DNA of 17,500 nucleotides from Theodoxus fluviatilis (GCA_034096865.1 JAWQFJ010016298.1:22501-40000), one strand, 5' to 3'; shown: positions 1 to 7,909, numbered from the stretch's first letter. Numbers and translations: made by a program. The notes: generated by a model from the letters alone, not told the origin.

Positions 1-19
1 TAAGTGCTTGATGACGTAA

Positions 20-541
20 TTATTTTTCGGTTGCGGTGCCTATGAATAGTTCTTGCTTCGATGTTTCTTGATGGATCTCGTTCTTATTCGGTTCACTGTA
101 CGTTATTACCAAGCCAGGGAATAAAGATCTTCCTGAAGGAAAAAACTCCCGCCAAAGTCCTGCTTCTACTTTCCTGGTGCGATATTCTTTCTCTTCTGCT
201 TCCTTCCTCTCGCGTTTTTCTTTCTCTTCTGCTTCCTTCCTCTCACGTTTTTCATTCTCTTCTTCCTCCTTCTTCTGCTGCTGCACTTTCTCCTCCTCTT
301 TCTTCTGTCGTCGCAGCTCTTTCTCCTCCTCTTTCTTCTATTGTTGCTGCAGCAGAAGTTTCATCATTACCGACATGTCCTCTGCTGGTTGTTCTTTTGC
401 CTCTTCGCGTGCAGCTGCCGACCTCGTTATGCGTTTCTCGCCTTCCACGTCCATGCTTTACTACTTTTTCGCCGTCTCGGGAACCAGTGTTGCGGGTAGG
501 TGGTCTCTGACTTGCGGTCCGTCCCAATCACCGTCAGCCAT
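20..541 (-). pseudogene. Decayed gag-like / coiled-coil reading frame
   Basis: A minus-strand frame starts at an ATG (541-539) and stays in one register to the TAA at 22-20, but it is broken by adjacent TAG and TAA codons (463-458) and a TAG (340-338). Beyond the first stops, an acidic/basic stretch contains the motif EKRITRSAAA. After a short run of Met, Leu and Gln it becomes almost pure Glu, Lys, Arg and Gln (about 337 to 170), a likely coiled coil. Part of this is an in-frame 33-bp tandem duplication (185-217 and 218-250, one mismatch) encoding the KRERKEAEEKE repeat. From memory, a KR-TRS start followed by Gln/Glu-rich coiled coil resembles Gag N-termini of invertebrate Ty3/gypsy-type retrotransposons; this is inference. 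No reverse transcriptase, protease or LTR is visible. It could instead be a decayed host exon. The retained register makes accidental low-complexity DNA less likely. Confidence 0.4.
185..250. repeat. 33-bp tandem duplication, two copies
   Basis: Copies at 185-217 and 218-250 differ at one base. The length is a multiple of three, so the duplication keeps the frame of the minus-strand coiled-coil remnant and doubles an 11-residue Lys/Arg/Glu block. This suggests it arose while the frame was still coding, or that it is tolerated low-complexity expansion. Confidence 0.85.
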
Positions 542-547
542 TAAAAG

Positions 548-563
548 TGGCGACTAGTCGCCA
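548..563. repeat. 16-bp perfect palindrome
   Basis: TGGCGACTAGTCGCCA reads identically on both strands. It lies 6 bp upstream of the ATG of the minus-strand gag-like remnant, so in element orientation it sits in the 5' leader. It could be an RNA hairpin or dimer-initiation-like element, or a binding site for a dimeric protein; none of these is shown by the sequence alone. Confidence 0.85.
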
Positions 564-779
564 GAACGCGACTGTTTCACTCGATCTGGATGAGGCTATT
601 CCATCAATTGACTACTTGCATCGTAAAAAATCCTTCTTCCTCCTTCACCAATGTTCTCTAAATTATTCATTCTCGCATGGATTCTATATAGGACCCACGC
701 TCCTGGAAACTCTACTCGCAAATGACGTCACGTTGTTGATGACGTCACACATTACGCAATTTCGCCATTCCATGAATCG
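564..779. other. Unassigned DNA with a pair of consensus CRE sites
   Basis: No credible gene is visible. The notable content is two perfect TGACGTCA octamers at 723-730 and 740-747, spaced 17 bp start to start. These match the cAMP-response element bound by CREB/ATF proteins. No TATA box or credible downstream coding exon is visible next to them. Confidence 0.5.
723..747. promoter_or_regulatory. Two consensus CRE (TGACGTCA) octamers
   Basis: Perfect palindromic octamers occur at 723-730 and 740-747. Two full matches within 25 bp are unlikely by chance. They are candidate CREB/ATF sites, but no nearby gene is supported. They may be part of a repeat rather than a host promoter. Confidence 0.3.
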
Positions 780-962
780 CGTATTTGGGGAGGCACTCTG
801 GAGTGTACGACCATAAAAAAACCACTTTCTCTTCAAGCCTCGATTCTGAAAATTTGATACATTCAATCGGACCTAACTTCCAGTAAGTGGGCAAAATCTC
901 AAGGAAATCCGTCCAGTAGTTTTTGAGATATAAGCCGTGAAGTCGGGACAGACAGACAGACA

Positions 963-964
<2 letters not shown>
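780..964 (+). repeat. Dispersed-repeat fragment ending in a GACA tail
   Basis: The stretch reads through AATCTCAAGGAAATCCGTCC and GTTTTTGAGATATAAGCC directly into GACA repeats (947-964). From memory, phrases of the type 'aaatccgt...agtttttgagatataa...gacagacagac' recur in many invertebrate genomes as the 3' end of an interspersed element with a tetranucleotide tail. The family assignment is inference. The 5' limit cannot be set by eye. Confidence 0.45.

Positions 965-1048
<84 letters not shown>
947..1048. repeat. GACA then CA microsatellite
   Basis: A few GACA units (947-964) pass without a break into roughly 42 uninterrupted CA dinucleotides ending at about 1048. Cysteine/valine-rich minus-strand translations here are artefacts of the CA repeat. 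Confidence 0.95.
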
Positions 1049-1050
<2 letters not shown>

Positions 1051-1088
1051 TAAAATCTGTAGGACCTCCAGTAAACCTGGAGGGATAA
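1047..1088. repeat. 42-bp hairpin unit, copy A
   Basis: This unit is 41/42 identical to 1553-1594. It contains a perfect 7-bp stem (CCTCCAG 1065-1071 pairing with CTGGAGG 1077-1083) with a TAAAC loop. It sits at the junction between the CA tract and the CAGA-rich tract. Confidence 0.9.
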
Positions 1089-1425
1089 GAGGGATATAAA
1101 GACAGACAGAGAAACAGAGAGACAGACAGAGACAGACAGAGAGACAGACAGAAGAATCTATAAGATAAATAAGATAGATACAAGGACAGACAGAGAAACA
1201 GAGAGACAGACAGAGAGAGAAACAGAGAGACAGACAGAGAGGCAGACAGAGAGACAGACAGACAGAGAATTAGAGAGACAGACAAAGAGACAGACAGACA
1301 GAGAAACAGAGAGACAGACAGAGAGACAGACAGACAGAGAGACAGACAGGGAGACAGACAGACAGACAGAGAGACAGAGAGACAGACAGAGAGACAGACA
1401 CACACAGACAGACAGAGAGACAGAC

Positions 1426-1514
<89 letters not shown>

Positions 1515-1517
1515 GTC

Positions 1518-1552
<35 letters not shown>
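1089..1552. repeat. CAGA/GAGA compound microsatellite
   Basis: Imperfect CAGA and GAGA runs include recurring blocks of the form GACAGACAGAGAAACAGAGA (near 1101, 1184 and 1293), which shows local duplication of 30-100 bp segments. The last part (about 1430-1552) is almost pure CAGA with a single GTCA interruption. The long minus-strand frame reading Cys-Leu-Ser-Val repeats is a microsatellite translation, not a gene. Confidence 0.95.
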
Positions 1553-1556
<4 letters not shown>

Positions 1557-1594
1557 TAAAGTCTGTAGGACCTCCAGTAAACCTGGAGGGATAA
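1553..1594. repeat. 42-bp hairpin unit, copy B
   Basis: Second copy of the hairpin unit, in the same orientation as 1047-1088 with one A/G difference. The stem is 1571-1577 with 1583-1589. It closes the microsatellite complex; normal-complexity DNA starts immediately afterwards. Confidence 0.9.
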
Positions 1595-1677
1595 ATGCAT
1601 TATTTCTTTTCAAGTGACGTGGTATTTTGCAACAGGATACGACAGACGCGAGTGATGCGTGTCCCACTTGTGAGGCG
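1595..1677. other. Short unique-looking spacer
   Basis: Mixed-composition DNA between the hairpin unit and the outer inverted repeat. I see no gene or motif that I can support. Confidence 0.5.
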
Positions 1678-1687
1678 GGCCTGTAGC

Positions 1688-1721
1688 GGCCAAAACAGTA
1701 ACCTGGCCAAAACAGTAACCG
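1688..1721. repeat. 17-bp tandem duplication in outer inverted repeat
   Basis: GGCCAAAACAGTAACC occurs twice with period 17 (1688-1704, 1705-1721; the last base differs). The right-hand counterpart (2378-2404) carries only one full copy, so the left end was duplicated after the inverted repeat formed, or the right end lost a copy. Confidence 0.85.
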
Positions 1722-1980
1722 GAAGTCATCGCAGAGTTATCTGCTCGGCTCTCTCTTTATGCGATTTACCGCTCCTGCACCTGTTCTTCGCATGGAATAT
1801 ATTCCGACAAACGACGCATTAGTTGCTTTACGAGGTTTTGGTGCATTTGTGTAGTTTAACACATGATGTAGCGTTCAAAAAAGTTTTTCCCCGTGCGAAG
1901 CCGTCTCCCCTGCCGGAAATAATATGGGAGTCACCTCCCTGTAGTCTATTTGTAGTCTGGTTTTATAAAACGCGACCGTT

Positions 1981-2130
1981 GACTGACTTGGCACGCCCGG
2001 GGAGTTATGCTAAGATCCGGCCGCGTTAATATATGTGCGTTTTGTGACAAACGTCTTGCTCGGCGGTACTGTATTCCATGCACCTTAACGGTGCGCGTGA
2101 TTCGGGTGTAATCTTAAGCTAAACGACGTT
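1981..2130. repeat. Left 150-bp arm of long inverted repeat
   Basis: Pairs with 2171-2320: by direct comparison 145 of 150 bases are complementary, with no gaps. The outer end is GACTGACTTGGCACGCCCGG and the inner end is AAACGACGTT. The match stops abruptly at 1980/2321. Confidence 0.95.
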
Positions 2131-2170
2131 CCGAATGTTTCCGACTTCGACCATTTCAGCAGCGCCAATA

Positions 2171-2320
2171 AACGTCGTTTAGCTTAAGATTACACCCGAA
2201 TCACGCGCACCGTTAAGGTGCATGGAGTACAGTACCGCCGAGAAAGACGTTTGTTACAAAACGCAGATATATTTACGCGGCCGGATCTTAGCATAACTCC
2301 CCGGGCGTGCCAAGTCAGTC
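2171..2320. repeat. Right 150-bp arm of long inverted repeat
   Basis: Reverse complement of 1981-2130 with five substitutions clustered between 2223 and 2275, and none in the outer or inner thirds. The loop between arms (2131-2170) is 40 nt. A transcript through it would form a hairpin of about 150 bp. Confidence 0.95.
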
Positions 2321-2412
2321 AGGCGGAGTGGCGGGTGCCGTCTCTTTTTAGAGTTGAATTTTCAGCACGTCCCGAGCTTTTGGCCAGGTTACTGTTTTGG
2401 CCGCTTCAGGGC

Positions 2413-3232
2413 CTCATTTGCCTCCCTCTGCTCCCGGAATCGTGAAACGGGGCCATATGGGTAAGAATGGTCAAACGCACTGGGACGTGGCTGGCCGTAT
2501 GATCAGGACGGCTCATTTCAGTCTCTTTGCCCCAACAACATCCGCTTTCTTAAGAATGACGGGGAGCGAGCTATGTAAGGTTCGTACTAATGTGGGCTGC
2601 ATTCCTGCCTTAAAGGAATTATGCAAGTGCACCGATGAAATAGTCCAGTGGCAGCATAAAGAGGAAGGAAGCAGAGCTAGATTTGAAGTGCAGATTGAAA
2701 AGGTTGCTAAATGACTGTGATACAATAGCGCATACTCACTGTTTCTCTGTGAGTGTGCGTGCATGGCCTTCTTTTTGTACATTTACAACTCAACTCTAAG
2801 GAAGTGTGCTTTCTTGTCAAATTCTCATCATGTATGAATATTTTTATCGTCTGGACATCAACATTTCAATACTCTGCATTTGTTCATGCCACGAAGACCA
2901 TGGTTCTTGCATGGACTGTTTTGCCACTCTCTGCTTCTAAGGTGACGTGAATAGCATCAAAGCGATAGCTCCTTGAATTGAATGGAATTTTTCAACATAA
3001 TGTCTGAATACATCCCCAATACTAATAACTTTAAGAACATTCATCAGCAGCCCAGAAAATTGAGGTGTTGATGACGTGACAGAAAGTAGACCCTGTAACC
3101 TAGACGTGAGTGTGTGGTGTGAAGATCTTGAACAAAGAGAAGGTCGAACAGTACGAAGACAAGCACCTTGACCTTCACCTTGCGTCTCGGTGTCACATTC
3201 CCATGCCTTGATGCACTTTTCCTCTGATGAAG
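2413..3232. other. Unassigned DNA between fold-back and minisatellite
   Basis: About 800 bp with no recognisable gene apart from the weak 85-codon frame at 2457-2714. Composition is ordinary, with short AT-rich runs. No inverted repeats, tRNA-like boxes or microsatellites were seen. Confidence 0.5.
2457..2714 (+). CDS. Hypothetical 85-residue ORF, weak
   Basis: The first ATG in this open frame is at 2457; the frame is open further upstream but has no ATG. The C-terminal half (…PALKELCKC…, …EIVQWQHKEEGSRARFEVQ…) has a protein-like mix of charged and hydrophobic residues, while the N-terminal half does not. The start context (CAT before ATG, G after) is weak, and no splice signals or promoter stand out. 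I recognise no family. A chance open frame, or the relic of an exon or transposon gene next to the fold-back, is at least as likely as a real gene. Confidence 0.12.
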   Translation: MGKNGQTHWDVAGRMIRTAHFSLFAPTTSAFLRMTGSELCKVRTNVGCIPALKELCKCTDEIVQWQHKEEGSRARFEVQIEKVAK

Positions 3233-3946
3233 GCAACATGTTCGGTCAATCTACTACACTGAACACTTCTCGCACTTGCTTTATCTACTGCACAGAACAC
3301 TTATCGCACTTGCTTTATCTACTGCACAGAACAGTTATCGCACTTGCTTTATCTACTGCACAGAGCAGTTATCGCACTTGCTTTATTTACTGCACAGAAC
3401 AGTTATCGCACTTGCTTTATCTACTGCACAGATCAGTTATCGCACTTGCTTTATCTACTGCACAGAGCAGTTATCGCACTTGCTTTATCTACTGCACAGA
3501 TTAGTTATCGCACTTGCTTTATCTACTGCACAGAACAGTTACCGCACTTGCTTTATCTACTGCACAGAACAGTTATCGCACTTGCTTTATTTACTGCACA
3601 GAGCAGTTATCGCACTTGCTTTATCTACTGCACAGAACACTTATCGCACTTGCTTTATCTACTGCACAGAACAGTTGTCACACTTGCTTTATCTACTGCA
3701 CAGAACAGTTATCGTACTTGCTTTATCTACTGCACAGATCAGTTATCGCACTTGCTTTATCTACTGCACAGAGCAGTTATCGCACTTGCTTTATCTACTG
3801 CACAGAGCAGTTATCGCACTTGCTTTATTTACTGCACAGAGCAGTTATCGCACTTGCTTTATCTACTGCACAGAGCAGTTATCGCACTTGCTTTATCTAC
3901 TGCACAGAACAGTTATCGCACTTGCTTTATCTTCTGCACAGAGCAG

Positions 3947-3993
3947 TTATCGCACTTGCTTTATCTACTGCATTATTATACTGCACAGAGCAG
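3947..3993. repeat. Expanded 47-bp unit in the 34-bp array
   Basis: This unit carries 13 extra bases: TACTGCATTATTA is inserted before the normal TACTGCACAG, which looks like a local duplication of TACTGCA followed by AT-rich drift. It is the only expansion in the array. Confidence 0.9.
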
Positions 3994-4877
3994 TTATCGC
4001 ATTTGCTTTATCTACTGCACAGAACACTTATCGCACTCGCTTTATCTACTGCACAGAGCAGTTATCGCACTTGCTTTATCTACTGCACAGAGCAGTTATC
4101 GCACTTGCTTTATCTACTGCACAGAACACTTATCGCACTTGCTTTATCTACTGCACAGAACACTTATCGCACTTGCTTTATTTACTGCACAGAGCAGTTA
4201 TCGGACTTGCTTTATCTACTGCACAGAACAGTTATCGCACTTGCTCTATCTACTGCACAGAACAGTTATCGCACTTGCTCTATCTACTGCACAGAACAGT
4301 TATCGCATTTGCTTTATCTACTGCACAGAGCAGTTATCGCACTTGCTCTATCTACTGGACAGAGCAGTTATCGCACTTGCTTTATCTACTGGACAGAGCA
4401 GTTACCGCACTTGCTTTATCTACTGCACAGAACAGTTACCGCACTTGCTTTATCTACTGCACAGAGCAGTTATCGCACTTGCTTTATCTACTGCACAGAG
4501 CAGTTATCGCACTTGCTCTATCTACTGCACAAAACAGTTACCGCACTTGCTTTATCTACTGCACAGAGCAGTTATCGCACTTGCTCTATCTACTGCACAG
4601 AGCAGTTATCGCACTTGCTTTATCTACTGGACAGAGCAGTTACCGCACTTGCTTTATCTACTGCACAGAACAGTTACCGCACTTGCTTTATCTACTGCAC
4701 AGAGCAGTTACCGCACTTGCTTTATCTACTGCACAGAGCAGTTACCGCACTTGCTTTATCTACTGGACAGAGCAGTTATCGCACTTGCTTTATTTACTGC
4801 ACAGAGCAGTTACCGCACTTGCTTTATCTACTGCACAGAGCAGTTATCGCACTTGCTTTATCTACTGCACAGAGCAG

Positions 4878-4903
4878 TTAGCCTGCTTATCTACGCAGAA
4901 CAG
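4878..4903. repeat. Truncated 26-bp unit in the 34-bp array
   Basis: Eight bases are missing relative to a standard unit (TTAGCCTGCTTATCTACGCA…), with losses at two places. It is the only contraction, and its TTAG creates the stop that ends one of the three plus-strand frames. Confidence 0.9.
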
Positions 4904-6603
4904 TTACCGCACTTGCTTTATCTACTGCACAGAACAGTTACCGCACTTGCTTTATCTACTGGACAGAGCAGTTATCGCACTTGCTTTATTTACTGCACAG
5001 AGCAGTTACCACACTTGCTTTATCTACTGCACAGAGCAGTTATCGCACTTGCTTTATCTACTGGACAGAGCAGTTACCGCACTTGCTTTATCTACTGGAC
5101 AGAGCAGTTACCGCACTTGCTTTATCTACTGCACAGAACAGTTACCGCACTTGCTTTATATACTGCACAGAGCAGTTATCGCACTTGCTTTATCTACTGG
5201 ACAGAACAGTTATCGCACTTGCTTTATCTACTGGACAGAGCAGTTATCGCACTTGCTCTATCTACTGCACAGAGCAGTTATCGCACTTGCTTTATTTACT
5301 GCACAGAGCAGTTATCGCACTTGCTTTATCTACTGCACAGAGCAGTTACCGCACTTGCTTTATCTACTGGACAGAGCAGTTACCGCACTTGCTTTATCTA
5401 CTGGACAGAACAGTTACCGCACTTGCTTTATCTACTGCACAGAACAGTTACCGCACTTGCTTTATCTACTGGACAGAGCAGTTACCGCACTTGCTTTATC
5501 TACTGCACAGAGCAGTTACCGCACTTGCTTTATCTACTGCACAGAACCGTTACCGCACTTGCTTTATCTACTGCACAGAGCAGTTATCGCACTTGCTTTA
5601 TCTACTGCACAGAGCAGTTACCGCACTTGCTTTATCTACTGCACAAAACAGTTACCGCACTTGCTTTATCTACTGCACAGAGCAGTTATCGCACTTGCTT
5701 TATCTACTGGACAGAGCAGTTACCGCACTTGCTTCATCTACTGGACAGAGCAGTTATCGCACTTGCTCTATCTACTGCACAGAGCAGTTATCGCACTTGC
5801 TTTATCTACTGGACAGAGCAGTTATCGCACTTGCTCTATCTACTGCACAGAGCAGTTATCGCACTTGCTTTATCTACTGGACAGAGCAGTTACCGCACTT
5901 GCTTTATCTACTGGACAGAGCAGTTACCGCACTTGCTTTATCTACTGGACAGAGCAGTTATCGCACTTGCTTTATCTACTGCACAGAGCAGTTATCGCAC
6001 TTGCTTTATCTACTGGACAGCGCAGTTACCGCACTTGCTTTATCTACTGCACAGAACAGTTACCGCACTTGCTTTATCTACTGCACAGAACACTTATCGC
6101 ACTTGCTTTATCTACTGCACAGAACACTTATCGCACTTGCTTTATTTACTGCACAGAGCAGTTACCGCACTTGCTCTATCTACTGCACAGAGCAGTTATC
6201 GCACTTGCTTTATCTACTGCACAGAGCAGTTATCGCACTTGCTTTATCTACTGGACAGAGCAGTTACCGCACTTGCTTTATCTACTGCACAGAACAGTTA
6301 CCGCACTTGCTTTATCTACTGCACAGAACACTTATCGCACTTGCTTTATCTACTGGACAGAGCAGTTATCGCACTTGCTTTATCTACTGGACTGAGCAGT
6401 TACCGCACTTGCTTTATCTACTGCACAGAACACTTATCGCACTTGCTTTATCTACTGCACAGAACAGTTATCGCACTTGCTTTATCTACTGCACAGAGCA
6501 GTTACCGCACTTGCTTTATCTACTGCTCTGAACACTTGTCGCACTTCCTTTCTCTACTGCACTCAATATGTAACGCCTTTGCTTTATATATTGCACTGAA
6601 CAC

Positions 6604-6841
6604 TTATCCCAACACAGCTATGGCCATCACGTTTACGGGACCCAGCTCCTCACTTGAAGACCACATACGTTGCCCTGATCATTTTATGCACCGGGCATGC
6701 ATTAACAAGCATTTCGATCAAGGTAAAAGAAATGTTGGTCTTATTGACTTGAATTGGCGGCTTCTACATGTATACCATATTTGGATATCAACCTGCTATA
6801 CACTTTGGGGCCATTTGATCAATTATGTATTGGCGAATGAC
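6604..6841. other. Unassigned flank between array and SINE
   Basis: Mixed-composition DNA. A plus-strand frame continues from the array to 6859 but shows no recognisable domain. No gene is supported. Confidence 0.5.
6828..6841. repeat. 14-bp direct repeat, left (candidate target-site duplication)
   Basis: TATTGGCGAATGAC here recurs as TATAGGCGAATGAC at 7172-7185 (13/14). The two copies bracket the SINE. A GCCATT also precedes both copies at slightly different distances, so an older local duplication is an alternative. Confidence 0.5.
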
Positions 6842-7171
6842 GCCCAACTCGGCGACTGAAAGACAGAACGGCACATGCAGTCAGGTACCAGCACCATCTC
6901 CATCTCCTGGGAAAGTATTCCATCCCGATGCTGATACAAGGCGTTATACACGGGGTAATCGCGCTACGATTTGTCGTCACTGCCCCCACAGGTCCCCGGG
7001 TTTACTCCTGGGTGAGGAGGAGCACTTGGAGTTAGGCACCTTGCATCACGATGCAACTCTGTCTTCCACGCAGCTCCGCACTTTGTAATCGCGGGCCTCA
7101 ATCGACAGCTAGCGAGTCCTCCAACCGCTAGGCTGGGGCCTTTGGATTGGCCTTGGGCGTTTGAGCCATTC
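6842..7171 (-). mobile_element. tRNA-derived SINE
   Basis: Read on the minus strand, AGCCTAGCGGTTGG (7134-7121) matches an RNA polymerase III A box. A degenerate B box, GATTACAAAG (7090-7081), follows 44 nt later, the spacing expected for a tRNA-type promoter. Further on, GCTCCTCCTCACCCAGGAGT (7023-7004) matches, from memory, the conserved body of SINEs common in marine invertebrates (…ctccacccaggtgtaaa…). The promoter head would normally start near 7145, so either a short leader is included or the 3' boundary is not exactly at the direct repeat. No poly(A) tail is visible. The eroded B box suggests an old, inactive copy. Confidence 0.5.
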
Positions 7172-7185
7172 TATAGGCGAATGAC
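7172..7185. repeat. 14-bp direct repeat, right (candidate target-site duplication)
   Basis: Partner of 6828-6841 with one mismatch; see that entry. Confidence 0.5.
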
Positions 7186-7903
7186 ATTGGCACCAACCGA
7201 AACTTACAAAGGTAGTCGAATCACTTGAAATGTTCATAATTTAAAAAAAGCATTCACACGTAAATTTCCCCAGACTTCAGATTTTAGTTCTAGGCTACTG
7301 ACGATGCAAAGTAAAACCTTCATATATCAGATTCTTACTCCCTGCATCTCATTGCCAGGTTTGAGACGGAGATGCAGACGATGAAACGACAAAGTGTTAT
7401 CATTCCTTGCAGCTCCATAATGTACAAACGTGTTGGATATATTCTGTCAGAACGACACAACGGAACATGCCATCCTCCCAAGTACCTGTAAATCTACCTT
7501 AGATTTGAAGTACCGTGATCCTTTGAAAAAGGAACCCTTTGTTAAATGATATTTGCATTCTATGCTTTTTGCATGTATGCTAAGTACGCCCTCTGTAAAA
7601 TATAGGCAAAGGTGTGTTTTTTGTAACGAAATGTCACCCACATGTTGTTCTCAAATCGCTTTACACTCCTTTTTAGTATTTTGTTTTCGTAACTTTTTCC
7701 CGAAGTCGTACATTGCAAGTTACGGTGTAAGTATCATGGAAATGAAGCGATATTATTGCTGTGCCTTGACAACAAACGAAATATGCGAAATGAGCGCACT
7801 GCAGCTCTCCTTGATTTCGTTGTCAAAACATCTACGCTTCATAGTTTCGGGTCGAGGTCTCACTGGCGTCTTCACTGAAATCGACTGACTATGAAATAGT
7901 GAG
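7186..7903. other. Unassigned AT-rich DNA
   Basis: No recognisable gene. A plus-strand open frame at 7553-7888 has a composition typical of chance frames (Cys, Ser, Leu and Phe scattered, no domain). No repeats of note before the GT tract. Confidence 0.5.
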
Positions 7904-7909
7904 GTGTGC

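Larger units (their letters stand above)
1678..2412. mobile_element. Nested fold-back element candidate
   Basis: An outer inverted repeat (1678-1712 with 2378-2412; the inner 27 bp, 1686-1712 and 2378-2404, match perfectly) encloses a much longer inner inverted repeat (1981-2130 with 2171-2320). The left spacer is 268 bp and the right only 57 bp, so the structure is asymmetric. A direct GGGCCT hexamer is present near both outer ends (1677-1682, 2409-2414), but it is too short and GC-rich to rely on as a target duplication. No transposase frame lies inside. A non-autonomous fold-back or MITE-like DNA element fits. An inverted segmental duplication is the alternative. Confidence 0.55.
3233..6603. 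repeat. 34-bp minisatellite, 98 tandem units plus a degenerate edge unit
   Basis: Units begin at 3267 and recur every 34 bp to 6603. A typical unit is 3301-3334, built around TTATCGCACTTGC, TTTATCTACTGCACAGA and a 4-5 base joint (GCAG, ACAG, ACAC or TCAG). I count 98 units: 21 from 3267 (the last is 47 bp), 26 from 3994, one 26-bp unit at 4878, then 50 from 4904. Only those two units depart from 34 bp. 3233-3266 is a decayed unit, and the last two units (6536-6603) are also degenerate. Variation is confined to a few positions: ATCG/ACCG, TTTAT/TCTAT, CTGCACAG/CTGGACAG and the joint. Because 34 is 1 mod 3 and the unit has no plus-strand stop in any phase, all three plus frames stay open for kilobases (up to 1171 codons). 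I treat these as artefacts. No transposon ends or gene features flank the array. Confidence 0.97.

Noticed and set aside
61..557. Two plus-strand frames (149 and 126 codons) rich in Ser, Leu and Phe
   Set aside because: They are the antisense of the minus-strand Glu/Lys-rich remnant; GAG/AAG codons read as CTC/CTT on the other strand.
899..1667. Long minus-strand Cys-Leu-Ser-Val repeat frames
   Set aside because: Direct translation of CAGA/GAGA/CA microsatellites; the tetranucleotide lacks stops on that strand.
3233..6603. CRISPR-like array of about 34-bp repeats
   Set aside because: Units are directly tandem with no unique spacers, the setting is eukaryotic and no cas genes are present.
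3276..6859. Very long plus-strand open frames (455 to 1171 codons) with a 34-residue period, superficially like TPR/PPR repeat length
   Set aside because: The period is 34 bp x 3 and all three frames encode rotations of the same peptide. The unit simply lacks plus-strand stops; the residues do not match TPR or PPR consensus positions.
6991..7023. Similarity of the SINE body (…GAGTAAACCCGGG…) to the hairpin unit near 1071 and 1577 (…CAGTAAACCTGG…)
   Set aside because: The shared core is only about 10-12 bases with mismatches and the contexts differ; chance is sufficient.
7553..7888. 111-codon plus-strand frame
   Set aside because: No domain, no splice or start evidence, and amino acid composition like random translation.
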